Positions 22,539 through 33,756 of a stretch of 64,000 bases of DNA are shown one piece after another; the first letter of the stretch is position 1, and each line of letters opens with the position of its first letter. The stretch is from Vitrella brassicaformis. Lineage: Eukaryota; Sar; Vitrellaceae. The stretch covers positions 5,046 to 69,045 of the forward strand of contig CDMY01000439.1 in NCBI GenBank assembly GCA_001179505.1, in the 5' to 3' direction. A program made the translations under genes and the position numbers. The notes under the pieces were generated by a model that saw nothing but the letters and a program-made list of their open reading frames with translations, was not told the origin of the DNA and did not search any database.

Positions 22539-23942
22539 ATGTCCTCAGAGAGGAGGGACGAGGGAGACGGCAGGGCTGCCTCGTTGTCAGACAGCAACAC
22601 AGGTGGGAAAACAACAGCTTATTCTCATCATTCGCGTGTGCCAGCTTTCTCTCTGTGTCGATGTCTTCAGGGGCTGAAGAGCAGTCTGCGGAAGCTCTTG
22701 AGACACAGCCGATGGAGCTCGTCCTCGTGCCAGGTACGATGCGATTGCTTCCTCGGTGCCTGTCATTTCTCCATGTGGTCGCCTTTCTCTCAGATGGCCA
22801 GCCAGCCATGGCCATGGATCATCAAGAGGCGAGCCGCCAGCTGCCCTGGGCCGGCCTTGCGGACGGCTGGAGCCCAGAGACGTACAAGGCGACGATGAAG
22901 GGTAACAGCAGTACCTCATCAAAAGAACGAACAAGCGTATTGTCTCTTCTCTTCTCTGTTTGTAATGGATTCGTCAGCCTATGAGCAGTTCTGGCACAAC
23001 CCCACCTGTGACCCCACATGGCCATCCGACTGCACCGATCCCGTCTCATGCTTCCTTCAGGCAGAGCTCAGCATCATCATGTAGGCAAAGAAACAAACCA
23101 AACAACCGAATTTTCTCTCCGACTGTCCCTTTTCGCACGCTCCTCAGCGCATTCAATTACTTTGACAAGGCACGCATGACTCGTGCGAAAGACCTGCTGG
23201 GCATGTCACTGCAGCTGGCCGAACAGGTAATGCCAACCTGGTAGACACAGGGGCTGCACCATTTCAGCTCGAAAGAAGAAGGCGCTGCGGGCCAGCGAGG
23301 CAAGGTAATGAGCACGTTGAGCGGACACAAAATCATTTGAGATACGTTCTTTCATGTGTATGAAGTGTCTCTGAGGATGACGGGGCTTGGTGGATCATGC
23401 AAAGGAACATGGACGATAGCCTCGACTTCCTTGATGGTGAGTGGCGGAATAGATGGGAGAAATGGGGAGAGAGTGCCTGCGTCCCTTAGGCATGATGACA
23501 GCCCTCTCCCTCTACCTGTCGCCAGGACCTGAGGCGAAAAATCTAAAGCTCCTCCGAAAGGTGGACGAGGTGTTTGGTTTATAGTAGCAATTTCCTGTCT
23601 TATCCTCTTTCCCTGTCAGGAGTTGCGGCGGCCTCAAGGCGGGTACGCTATCATTCGACTGGGGCTGTGATCGCCGAGTACGTCTCGAAGGTGAAGGCCA
23701 AGAAGAAGCTCAGTCTTGAGGAGCTGGATCAGCTGGTCTGCAGAAAGACAAAGAGCTTCAAGCGCATCCGTTGCTGTTATTTTTCTAGATAAAGACGCTC
23801 CCATCACGGCTCCAGACATACATGGGATTCTATATCGCGTAAGCGCCACGTATAGGCGGATCCTTCTAATCTGTATAGGCGTGAAGCGGAAGACTTCAGA
23901 GGAGCTGTCAACATCTTCAAAGGAAGCCGCCTAAACGAGTAA
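22539..23942 (+). CDS. unrecognised 265-aa protein, eleven small exons
   Basis: Family not recognised. Exons 22539-22602, 22671-22733, 22794-22901, 22978-23080, 23148-23226, 23276-23304, 23366-23436, 23526-23576, 23620-23735, 23789-23838 and 23879-23942 join in consistent phase and sum to 798 nt (266 codons with stop). The protein has an acidic start, a Cys-containing segment (FWHNPTCDPTWPS then DPVSCF), basic helical parts (YFDKARMTRAKDLLG, YVSKVKAKKKLSLEELDQL) and ends KGSRLNE. No signal peptide or membrane segment. If the exon-8 donor is taken seven bases earlier, a shorter form ends at 23670. Exons 3-5 have a second, partial copy at 25154-25470. Confidence 0.55.
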
Positions 23943-24023
23943 GAAAAGAAAGCCAAAAGTGGCCTTCTGACGGTGATTGTTGTTTGAGTCCCTCCCCTTG
24001 TTAAGGAGGGGAAATTTGAGCGA

Positions 24024-25157
24024 ATGGCTCTACAGGAAGGAAAGAGCAACTTACTTCTTGGAGCCCTTCATCATATAGCACTCTTACAACGATGTCTATG
24101 CAATGCTGAGAGGTGAGTCCAGGTTTTGTCGCCTTTGTGTCCAGCGAAGGCCTTTTGGTATTTGCAGGCTGATCATAGATGGTGCTGAAGAAGACATGAG
24201 CGACCGCCGGCGGGTAGTGTTTTGTGTGGTCTGCTTCCTCAGCGGCCACCCAGAAGAAGGCATTGAGATACGCAAGACATTCCTACACGTCAGCAGAAGT
24301 CAAAGCTATGTATCATGTAAACCTCTGTCTGCATTTCAGCGCTGCAAGGTACCAAAGGGCTCACTATGACAACAAGACGTCTTGAGAATGCTGGGTGAAA
24401 AGCCTACGTAAGACAGGCAGGGTCCCATTCACGCCCACAGGCGCCATGTGCAGAGCTGATGTCGCTTGTCCTCTGTGCAGACCACAAGACGCTCTCCTGG
24501 CATGGGTACATGTGTTGTACCACTGCAAGCTGCTCCCAAAAGCCACAGGACACCTGCCCTTCATATGCACATTTCTCGATGGGGTAGAGGGAAACAAGAG
24601 AGCATCTCACTTGATGCTTGCAGGCCAAATTTGCGGCTGGTCTCCTTTGATGTCTCGGTCAGATGCAGAAAAAACTGTGTGCGGCATGGCAGAAGTCCGA
24701 GAATTATGGGCGTGTGCGGCCCTTCTCCTCAGTAAGCCATCAGTGCTTGAAATGCTGTCATGCATCGTCTCTCTGTCTCGTCAGCGCTGGCGATGGGTGA
24801 GCCAGAGGAACAAGCAAAATGGGGACACAGCAAGTGCCAGGCATACCTGCTGCTCACCATATTAAGTCATCATGCGGAGAGCAATGTAAGCAATTTATCT
24901 TTATTCTTTCGTGCTCTATTCTTCTGTCGTTGTCTTGTCATGCTTCGTGCTTAGTGCGATTAGGTCGTGCCGTTGGCTTTCAAGGGACTTCTCATTCTAC
25001 CGCAGACCGACGAAAAAGCGCACCGAATCCTCGACAGCTCGAAAAAGTAATAATGCACGAGCGGTGTGCAGGATTTCAATCTTGCAACCTTGATGTATGC
25101 AGGGGAGTGGGGACGATTGTTTCAAACGACATCACAAATGAGCTTCGAGGGACATGA
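24024..25157 (+). CDS. unrecognised gene, exon set partly resolved
   Basis: Likely exons: 24024-24112 (MALQEGKSNLLLGALHH and a Cys-containing helix), from 24168 (RLIIDGAEEDMSDRRR), 24785-24885 (LAMGEPEEQAKWGHSKC, then a Leu-rich helix), then VVPLAFKGLLILPQTDEK from about 24961 to 25047, and a last exon ending TNELRGT with stop 25155-25157. The last two joins keep phase over good GT-AG signals. The stretch 24240-24780 is clearly partly coding (Cys-rich text such as HGYMCCTTASC) but several splicing solutions exist. The start could also lie upstream of 24024, where GKFER is in frame. No domain recognised. Confidence 0.4.
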
Positions 25158-25555
25158 CCTGGGACGGCCTTTCGGATGGCTGGAGCCCAGAGACAAACAA
25201 GGCGACGAGAAAGGGTGAGCCATCGCCAATCAAAAGAATGAAAGAGCGTATTGTGTCCTGCCTCCTTTCTTTGTAATGCACTTGTCAGCCTGTGAGAAGT
25301 TCTGGCGCGACCCCACCTGTCACCCCACATGGCCATCTGAGTGCTGCGACCCGGTGTCATGCTTCCCCTACGCAGAGCTCAGTATTACCATGTAGGCAAA
25401 GACAAATGAGACACTCGAATCTCTCTCGACTGTCCCATTGTGTGTCCTTTTCAGCGCATTCAACGACTTTCGGGTATCAAGTTTGGTGACGAAATTGGCG
25501 GCGACTGCTCCTCATCAAGGCCGCCCGCCAGGAACTGCGCCCTTCACGTCCCAGT
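25154..25555 (+). CDS. partial second copy of the 22.5-kb gene, cut by the gap
   Basis: Three exons match exons 3-5 of the gene at 22539-23942: GLSDGWSPETNKAT, FWRDPTCHPTWPSECC with DPVSCF, and AFNDF, with introns at the same places and phases. The matching text starts close to an ATG at 25154 that overlaps the preceding stop (ATGA). Upstream of it the equivalent frame is closed by a TGA, so the copy either starts here or is truncated. The rest would fall in the 300-N gap. Confidence 0.45.
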
Positions 25556-25582
25556 AGAGGGAGAGGGGAGGGGGGGGGGGGG

Positions 25583-25882
25583 NNNNNNNNNNNNNNNNNN
25601 NNNNNNNNNNNNNNNNNNNNNNNNNNNNNNNNNNNNNNNNNNNNNNNNNNNNNNNNNNNNNNNNNNNNNNNNNNNNNNNNNNNNNNNNNNNNNNNNNNNN
25701 NNNNNNNNNNNNNNNNNNNNNNNNNNNNNNNNNNNNNNNNNNNNNNNNNNNNNNNNNNNNNNNNNNNNNNNNNNNNNNNNNNNNNNNNNNNNNNNNNNNN
25801 NNNNNNNNNNNNNNNNNNNNNNNNNNNNNNNNNNNNNNNNNNNNNNNNNNNNNNNNNNNNNNNNNNNNNNNNNNNNNNNNNN
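25583..25882. other. assembly gap of 300 N flanked by G runs
   Basis: Exactly 300 N, preceded by at least a dozen G and followed by eight G. The round number suggests a gap of unknown true length, and the poly-G flanks suggest that a G-rich tract stopped sequencing. Confidence 0.95.
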
Positions 25883-25989
25883 GGGGGGGGTGATGGGTGG
25901 TGGAGAGGTGAGTGACGGAGAGAAAGGGATGGAACAGAAGGGACCTTCCTGTGCACACATGTGGTCTGCTTTCTCTTTGTGTGTCTGCA

Positions 25990-26152
25990 GGCGATGCTGG
26001 AGACGACAGGTGAAATCGCTGTCTACATTTTACATCTGCGGGCTTATTCTTCTCCCTTTTCGACGGACGAAGTGCGCAACCTCTGCCGACAGCGAATGAG
26101 AGACGACTGCGATGCTGTGATGCCTCTTCGGGCTGAGGTTCGCAGGTAGGTG
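25990..26152 (+). CDS. exon of an unrecognised gene next to the gap
   Basis: After an acceptor CTGCAG, the open stretch reads AMLETTGEIAVYILHL and continues with charged text (STDEVRNLCRQRMRDDCDAV) to a GTAGGT donor. Similar exon texts (ILYLV core) occur near 28640 and 29100. It may be the 3' continuation of the gene cut by the gap or the 5' part of the next one. Confidence 0.35.
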
Positions 26153-26332
26153 CGGCTTGTCTAGAGAAATAATGGAAGGTGTGGCACATGTCATTCTCGT
26201 TTGCATGTGCCATCTGCAGATTCTGCTGACATTGGGTCGCATCAGGAAATCGCCATCTCTCGTCGCCTCGTCGCCGTTGTCCTCTCGTTCCGCACCGCAC
26301 CGCATATTCCATCTGATCAGATACGGCACGCC

Positions 26333-29300
26333 ATGGGCAACTTCTCGTCCGCTTCGGAGTCGGACATCAGACTCAAGCGGGAGCCTGAGGTCGTTGAGAT
26401 TTCTTATATGACCATCGTGCTGCGCTCCCATGACTTCATGACGCGCGACCTCGCATTCAAAAAGATCGTGGCGGTGGGAGGGAAGGGAGAGCAGCAGATC
26501 AGACATGGAACAGCATCATCCGCATGATGCTGTCTGTCCGTCTGTCTGTTTGTCTGTGTGTGGGTGAGCAGGAGTGCGACCCCGCGAGGGGCGTGTTGGC
26601 AGGGGTCGGGCCGGCGTTCCCCTCCCCTAACGACCCGCAGGTGCTCATGGTGGGCGTGACGCCCGTGGGCGACAAGTACGTCAAAAAGATAAAACACATC
26701 GTGGATAACCTCCATCTGGTCGGCCAGCCCTTCCGGGCACCGCTGGAGGCCGAGATGTTCCACCACGTGCGTAGGCCACCACACAGACACACACAGACTC
26801 ATTCTAAACAGATTGGCTGGTTGGTTGGCCTTGCTGTCTTTCAGGAGTTACGGTCCATCAGTTTGTCGAGGTTCTCTCCGGTAAGAAGAGACGGACCACG
26901 AGAAGGGGAGGCAGCGACAAGTGTTATGTTGTCTGTCGTCTGTGATTGTTCTGCAGATGCAGATGACGGTGCCCTTCGCGGTGAGAAGACGTCTGGCACG
27001 GCTCAACTCATTGATGGCCACACGTAGACGGCCGGCATGCACCGCCTTTCTTTCATAGATACCAGCGGTGACCTGCGTGGGGCCGACGGTTTCGACGCCG
27101 CCTGCGTGGAGCAATGTTCCGCCTGAGTTGCTTGAGTGGAGCGGACACCGACGGCCGCCTTTATACAAGCTGTACCTGGTTGTGGTGAGGTGTGAGGAGG
27201 ACCACAATCGCATGCAGGCTTACCAGGCCATCACTGCCGTAAGCAGAAGGAGAGAAGAGATGTCGGGATGGGTACACGGCATGATGTGCAATGCATGTGT
27301 CTGCTGCTGGCTGTAGGCACACAGGCCGGCGAGCGGGTTCCAAGGCACCGTGTTTCCGCCCGAGATCGTCGTTACCCCACCAAGTGGCTCATCAACATCA
27401 AGGCGCCCAAGGGGCGGGAAGCCGCCACTCTGATTCAGAACGTTGTCGACAACATGCACCAAGAGATGCGGATCACGAACAAGGCGAGCATCAAACTATA
27501 CTGACAGGTGAGCAATTCCATTCACTGAGACAGACGGAGCAGACGCACAGGTCGCCTTCTCTGTCCTTGTGCCCCTCAGAAGTTCACAAAGATGTCGAAC
27601 ATGGAGCTCTTACCGACGGTAAGCCACAGAGACCACAACCGTCGTTGAGCCGCCTTGTGCTGTTGTGGCCCCTGGCCATGTGTGTGCTTCTTGGCCCATT
27701 CCAGGGAGACGGCCAAGAAGATCGCACGAGAACAGACGCCACCATGACGGCGTTTCAGCGAGTTTTCGCGCCCATCGCCATCGACAGCAGGCAATTTCCT
27801 TTGCTCGGGGACGGGGAAGCAGCAACAGCAGTCATGGCGGCGGAGGAGGAGCAGCGCAGGCGGCAGTGTTTGTTGTGGATGAAGCCGGAGGATGTAGAGG
27901 TGGCGATGGAGGCGTAAGAAGCGCACTGCAGGGGAGGTGAGCGGGCAGCTACGCAATGGCCAGACAGACAGACAGACAGGCAGACAGACAGACAGACAGA
28001 CAGGGAGACGGCTGCCAGGGTGCTGGAAAAGGGCCGGGCCCGGCGGAGTGGGTCGCTGCATGGCATCTGCTCTGCGTGTCCTGTCGTCTTTTGCAGAGGC
28101 TTGAGGCGGCCAAAGCCCTCGAGACGGCCAAGGTGAGTCATCGGCCAACGCCAATCAGTGGAGAGCGCTACGGCCAAGATCGATTTCTGTCCTTGTCTGC
28201 AGGCGGCCCTGTACCACCAGACGGGGCTCCAGGTGCCCACGGGCGAGACCCACACCTTCGGTGGACAGGGCAGTCTGTGGCGATGCGGGCGGTACATGGT
28301 CAAGATCCTGGACACGAAGTGCTCCAGAGGCGGGGTATGCAACGAAACCACACACGAATGGGACAAGCACACAATAGGCAGTCACTTATCGTGTCTGCTT
28401 GTCTTTGTAGCCGCCCACCGTACACGCACTGCTATCAGATCTTGCCGGAACAGCGACTGCTGCGGGCTGACGTGGAAGTGCAAGAAGCGTGAGCTGTGCT
28501 GCGGGAGGAGCGTGTGGTGGGTGGCATGTGAGAAGCGGGCAGGGTGATGGAGCGGGCACAGAGGGGGAGTGTCACCGACCACCGACAGCCGTGTCTCGTG
28601 TCTCCGTGTCTCATTTCCCTCTCCGTGCGTCCGTCAGGCATCGCTGGCTACATTTTATATCTCGTGGTCTCTTTGTCACGTCGCAAAACGTCTTTTCCTA
28701 TACAGACGGAGAGGACAACGCCTACAGGTAAGCATGAAAGCAGAGAAGGACGACAGACGGAGATGCATGTGCCGCACACCTCACGGTTGCGTATGTGCGT
28801 GCATCTTATGATGCTCAGCGGCCCTCGTCAGTGAGGGCTTGAAAAGGTTGGAAGATCGAGCTCACATTTGGCAGGCATCACCTACTCACCCACTCATCCG
28901 GCCGGCCGACGGTCTCTTTCTCGCCGCTTCCATCGCATCCTGGACATCGCCCTCGGCCAGTCTCTTCGGAGGTAGAGTGGTGACTTTAGCAGAATGCCGT
29001 CGTGCGTCTTTTCAGCCCCTATTACCACCACGTAAGGCCGCACACATACCGAGACGCTGAGACACACGTGTCCCTTGTGAAGTAATACTGGTTGCTGATT
29101 CTTTCATTTTGTATCTCGTGGACGCTGTACCCATATTGTTGCCCCGATGGTCAAGGGAGGCGGGAGGCAGCCACGTTGGATTGGCTTGGGTACCGAGTTT
29201 GAGGAATGGTGGAGGGGAGCGATGCATACAGGAGGGGTAAGAAGCTGGGTGACGCCGTCTGTATGCATCGCTCTCCATTCAGAACATCGCCGTTTTGCCT

Positions 29301-31499
29301 GTAGCCTTCAAAAAGACATGGTAAGAAGACACGATAGGTGTCGATATGTGACCTGTCTCTTCTCTTGTCTGTCGCTCATATGTGTATCATGCAAATGCAG
29401 GTGACCGTGCCCTATTGAGATTCGTCCACATAGATACGACTGCAGACGGATGGGCAACACGCAAACAACGCCCGAGGTGGTTCCCTTCATACTGACCCCA
29501 CTCAAAAATGCTGTTCCAGAAATGGAGTGGCTGCCGGTCTGTCTGTCTGTCTGTCTGTGCAGCGGGATGATGCTGACTTGTACAGGTCGCCACGATAGCC
29601 TTCTATATCCTGTAAGCAGTACTCGACAAGGGCAAAGCCTCGATCGTATCAATCGACACCTCGTCCTTTGTTGCCTGCCTGCCTCCCTGTCCTGCCTGTG
29701 TGTGTGCAGGGATGGGTCGTAGCTCCTTCATGCGTGTTCCACACAGCCCTCCCCCTCCCTCTCTGCCTGCTCGGTGCATGGTGATGCTTTCTTTCCTTTT
29801 TGAGTGACTGACTGTAGCTTAGTAGCCGGGCGAAACTGGGCAAACACAGGCAGACAGAGGGAGATACAGACAGAGGGAGATACAGATAGTGAGCGTGGGT
29901 GATTCCTGTTGCGTGTCGTCGTTTGATTGTGCGTGAAAGACATGGGACTTGGCCGTCAGGCCGCTTAGGACATTCCGTGAAACCGCGCTCTCTCGCCGGA
30001 ATCGCAGGAGTAGCAATGTTCCGCCTGAGTTGCCTGAGTGATGCCGACGATCTTTTTCCATACAAGCTGTACGTAGTCGTGGTGAGGTCTGAGGAGCTCC
30101 ACAACCGCATCCAGGCCTGCCAGGCCATCACTACCGTGAGTGGAAGGAGAGGAGAGATGCCGGGATTGGTACACGGCATGATGTGGCTGCTGGCTGTAGG
30201 CTATCAGTCCGGCCAACGGGTTCCTTGTCCAGGTCTTGCCACCAGAGAGCGCCGTGGATGACCCCACCAAGTTGCTCATCTACATCAAGGCGGCCAAGGG
30301 GCGGGAGCACGCCACGATGATTCAGACAGCTGTGGAGACTATCCACCAGGACATGCGGATCACAAACAAGGCCAACATCACACTCTACGCACAGGTGAGC
30401 GATTCCATTCACTGAGGCTGACGGAGCAGACGCACAGGTCGGCTTTCTCTGTCCTTGTGCCCCTCAGAAGTTCACAAAGATGTCGAACATGGAGTACTTA
30501 CCGACGGTAAGCGACGAGAGACCACAACCGTCGTTGAGCCGCCTGCCTATGTTTCTTCCTGGCCATGTGTGTGCAGGTTGAGTACTCACAGGTAACAAGA
30601 GCACCAACAGAACTCACATTACATCCTCACCGTGTTCAGTGCTGTTTCCCCCCTAATCTGCGCGCGTCAGCCGGCGATAGCTGAGGGGACTCAGGTACAG
30701 AGGGAAGTCCAAGACGCCAAAACACTTGTGCAACGGCGTGTCTGTGTCTTCGTTCTGTGTCTGTGTGTGGTCATAGACATCGCCGCCTCAGGTGCTGCCG
30801 TTTGCGAGTCCCATCAACATGGTGGGCGCTGGCACAAGTGCAGGGAGGCCACTGAATACCTCTTTGCCACTCTCTTTCTGGGCAGGCTCCCCACCGCCGC
30901 GGGCTGCCACCGTCCGGTCTACAGCCCGTGAGAATGCAACACGCTCACACGCAACACAATGCACTTGGTGATATATTTCTATGGATGGGTGGCTGCCTGG
31001 TGGCACCTTTCAGGAGTGTGGGTCGCTGGTGGGCCCAAAACGAACGTGTGCCTGTGGATGTCACTCTCTCGCCATGTTGTGTGTGGTGTATGCAGCCGTA
31101 TGGGGGCGGGCCGTACCCGACCGTGATGCCGCCAATGGTAGGGCAGTGGTGGCAAGGGTCCCACATCAATCGCATCACATGATGGCATCGTGCGTGCGTG
31201 TTGGCTGTCTGTCGTGTTTGGTGCAGCGCCACGGAGCGATGGTCCGGCCTCCTGTGAGCGACGCCATTGAGCCGACACTCACATGAACGTCTCTCTGTCG
31301 TTTGTGGTGCGTGTCAGCAGATGGTGCATACGCCGAGCAGCCAGAACCTACCGGCCAACATGTACCCACAGTGTAAGCAGACCAACTCGTTATGAGATGG
31401 GTGTGGTGGGTGACACGCACATGGGGTCGCTGGACGTGTGCATCTGTCCGTGTGTGTGTAGACGGTCACGGCGTGCCGCAGTGGGGGCACAGTGGCTAA
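26333..31499 (+). CDS. unrecognised multi-exon gene with a repeated ~90-residue domain and P/G-rich tail
   Basis: Family not recognised. The start at 26333 gives MGNFSSASESD, a good N-myristoylation signal. Domain copy I spans exons up to 26473 and 26572-26766; copy III spans 30008-30135 and 30200-30394; a decayed copy II lies at 27067-27507. Copies I and III share exon phase and an exon of exactly 195 nt, with the pattern IVLRSHDF / VVVVRSEE and KKIKHIVDNLH / MIQTAVETIHQ. From 30200 to 31253 nine successive exons (30200-30394, 30468-30506, 30577-30591, 30671-30694, 30792-30821, 30886-30927, 31014-31028, 31096-31137, 31227-31253) are all multiples of three. The tail is Pro/Gly/Gln-rich (PYGGGPYPTVMPPM) and ends GVPQWGHSG with stop 31497-31499. 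The middle, 27.6-30.0 kb, has further plausible exons, and this may be two genes. Confidence 0.4.
26845..27618 (+). repeat. tandemly duplicated exon block, first copy (decayed)
   Basis: Matches 29327-30506 exon by exon: a short exon around ACGGTGCCC, the KLYLVVVR exon, the MRITNKA exon and a 39-nt exon (KFTKMSNMELLPT). In this copy the third exon (27314-27507) is 194 nt instead of 195, has lost four bases before CCCCACCAAG, and has TGA where the second copy has GCA just before the donor. It therefore cannot code for the same protein. Confidence 0.65.
27640..29300 (+). CDS. possible extra exons between the duplicated blocks
   Basis: Stretches with acceptor, open frame and donor: 27710-27944 (Gly/Ala-rich in one frame, GQEDRTRTDATMTAF in another), about 28097-28132 (RLEAAKALETAK), 28201-28337 (ALYHQTGLQVPTGETHTFGG, GRYMVKILDTK), 28876-28971 (RRFHRILDIALGQSLRR), and about 29170-29237 (WIGLGTEFEEWWRGAM). 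They look protein-coding but do not join in one uninterrupted frame, so they may belong to G-rich linkers of the surrounding gene or to a decayed paralogue. Confidence 0.3.
29327..30506 (+). repeat. tandemly duplicated exon block, second copy (open)
   Basis: Counterpart of 26845-27618. The exons at 30200-30394 (DDPTKLLIYIKAAKGRE, MRITNKANITLYAQ) and 30468-30506 (KFTKMSNMEYLPT) are open and in phase, and splice sites sit at the same places as in the first copy. Confidence 0.65.
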
Positions 31500-32073
31500 A
31501 CTCAACACAAAACAGCCCAACGAAACACCAAGAAGCGGGCAAACGAGAGGTGTGGGGTGTGGATGCATCGACGGGTGTGGTGTGTGGTACATGTGGCCTC
31601 GTGTGCAGATTGTTGCCGAGTTGTACAGGTTGAAGATAGCATGATGGTCAAGTAAGTGGCAGAGGAGCGAAAACACACGCGGCCGACTCCACATCGATCA
31701 ATCAATAAGTGTCTTCTCTTCTGTGCCTGCGCCTGTCTGTCTGTGTGCAGGTATTGGCCCGCCGCCAGCCCTCGGCGTGCTAGTGCGTGTGCATACGATA
31801 TGTATTGACGGGGCGGGGTGTATCATCGATGTTGTGTTGGTGGGCGGATGATGACATGGATGGATGAGCGGTAGGTTCACAGACAGACAGACAGATGGGA
31901 GAAGGGGGTCGTGCGCTGCCTGCCTGAGCCTGCCTGCCTGCCTGCCGTTCGGTCACTATGGTGTGTGACTGACTAAAGTGGAATCCGATGTGGTGCCCGG
32001 CCGAATGTGTGGTGTCTGGATGGATGGGTGGATGGACTCAGTGACAGATAGATACAGACAGATACAGACAGAC

Positions 32074-32182
32074 CGCCCCTTTCGATGATTGCTGTGCGTC
32101 TATCCTCTCTTATCTACAGCCTGCTGCTGCTGCTGGCTGTAGATAAGAGAGGATAGACGCACAGCAATCATCGAAAGGGGCG
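32074..32182. repeat. perfect 48-bp inverted repeat with 13-nt loop
   Basis: The left arm 32074-32121 and the right arm 32135-32182 are exact reverse complements; the loop is TGCTGCTGCTGCT. The arms begin CGCCCCTTTCGATG and end ATCTACAGCC. It lies about 0.6 kb past the stop of the 26-31-kb gene. It could be a hairpin RNA source, a MITE-like remnant or a fold-back assembly artefact. Confidence 0.95.
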
Positions 32183-33489
32183 GGCAGATTGATTCGTCGG
32201 CTCATAGGAAGCGCGCCAGCGTGGCATCATAAGCCGACGGACAATCCCTTCCATGATCGACGGACAGACAGACTGACTGACAGACAGAAATACGCATAGC
32301 TCTATGTTTCTGCCTGCCCACCTTTGCCTGATACCTGGGTGGGTGCCTTTGTGCATAGTCTGGTTGGCTGCTGTGGTGATGATGTGCGTGTGGGTTTTCG
32401 GCTCGGCTGTCTGTCTGTAGTATTTCCGTGATTAGCGATGGATTGACTGACGGCTGAATGATGGACAAGCTCGATGCTCACTATTGCACTGCAAAGAAGT
32501 GTCTGATCCATTCAATGAATAAATGAAGGCGGGGCAAAATCACCCAGACACAGACGCGTTAAACACCACCTCTCCGTCCAGCTGCCTCCCCCGCTCCCAA
32601 TTTCACTCATTCACTCATCCACTCATTCACTCGACCATCTTTCGCTTCCCTCCTTCCTCACTGCTCCGCCTCTATCATCGGTATGCCGAACCACTGCTGG
32701 AAAATAGCAGCTGCAGCGGCCGACGCATACCTCTCATGGTCATCTACATATCTGCACAGAGGGATGCGCAATGAGTCCGAACATCTGGACGTCCAATACA
32801 CAATCGCACAATTGCACTCACACGCACACAAGCACATCTACACACACGACGCAAACACAGAATCACACAACAATGGACCCACCCGACACCTCCACCCCCC
32901 ACCCACCCAGATGCACATCTGGGTGCATATCATCCATCCACGCACCCACACCTACACTGATGGGTGGATGGATGGATGCCTGTGCGCGTCCTCGAGGCAA
33001 GCCGCGAGCGGCCAGCATGTATACATCACATATATCCACACACCAATACCCAAGCGCATCAGCAATTACACATAGAGACCGGCAGCTGTCACGCCACTCC
33101 TTTGGGACCCAACGAAGGTGCAGGGAAACCCTTTCAAGACGCCCTGACGTGACGCTTATCGAATGGTCTTCCTGAAGGGCTTCCAACGCACCCACGGTGC
33201 CTGTGAGAGTCAACCCAAATGGAACGCAGCATACAATACCTACACTGCACCAGCACCAGCCGCCCAGACGGCCTCATGCACATGGTGCGCATCGATTCAT
33301 CCCTCGGTAGACGACTCGTGGTGCATGCGAAACGCTGCGAAGAATCACACAACGGCGCTTTCTTCCTGCCTCCCTTGATCAAAGTGTGTGATGGGCCAAC
33401 CGTCTCACTCACCGCTGCGCATGGACGAGGAAGGTAACAGGGCGCGGCATGGCGCTCAAGGCCTGCACGCAGAGAACAGAGCAGAAGCA

Positions 33490-33640
33490 TAAATTCTGAG
33501 AGGCGGTCAACACAGCGTAAGAGTGACTCAGTCCATCAGCGATGTAGCGCCACCCTCTCACCGTGCGATGCGCTTGCAGCACAGCCGCCGGCTGCTCGTC
33601 ACCAGCCACGCCACAGGAGCTGAGAGGTGGACAGGCATCT
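33490..33640 (-). repeat. duplicated fragment, partner of 40925-41065
   Basis: On the minus strand this reads GDEQPAAVLQAHRTVRG and ADGLSHSYAVL, nearly the same as 40925-41065 on the plus strand (GDEEPAAVLQAHRTVRG). Both copies have a GTGAGAGG donor-like site after CGCACG, so an exon end and the following intron were copied together. The text is slightly more decayed here. Confidence 0.7.
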
Positions 33641-33756
33641 GCCGTTTCACTATCTTTCACCTGACAGATCAGGCAGAAAGCCATCCCGATGATTCATTTC
33701 CATTCGCTTGACGTTGTCTTCCTTCCTTTTCCCTTTCTTTGTTCCCTTCGTTGCCT

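Larger units (their letters stand above)
31500..33756. other. mostly non-coding; weak minus-strand open frames
   Basis: Contains simple repeats and the perfect inverted repeat at 32074-32182. On the minus strand, 33134-33684 has open text (AALSAMPRPVTFLVH, LPRDESMRTMCMRPSGR) with plausible GT-AG signals at 33210-33260, so a small minus-strand gene is possible, but I cannot define it. Confidence 0.3.

Noticed and set aside
23620-23670. short ending ELRRPQGG... as the C-terminus of the 22.5-kb gene
   Set aside because: It uses a fine donor, but the alternative donor seven bases later opens three more exons that stay in phase to 23942; kept only as an alternative.
27958-28000. CAGA/GACA tandem run that could be taken for CRISPR-like repeats
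   Set aside because: Microsatellite with no spacers; the genome is eukaryotic.
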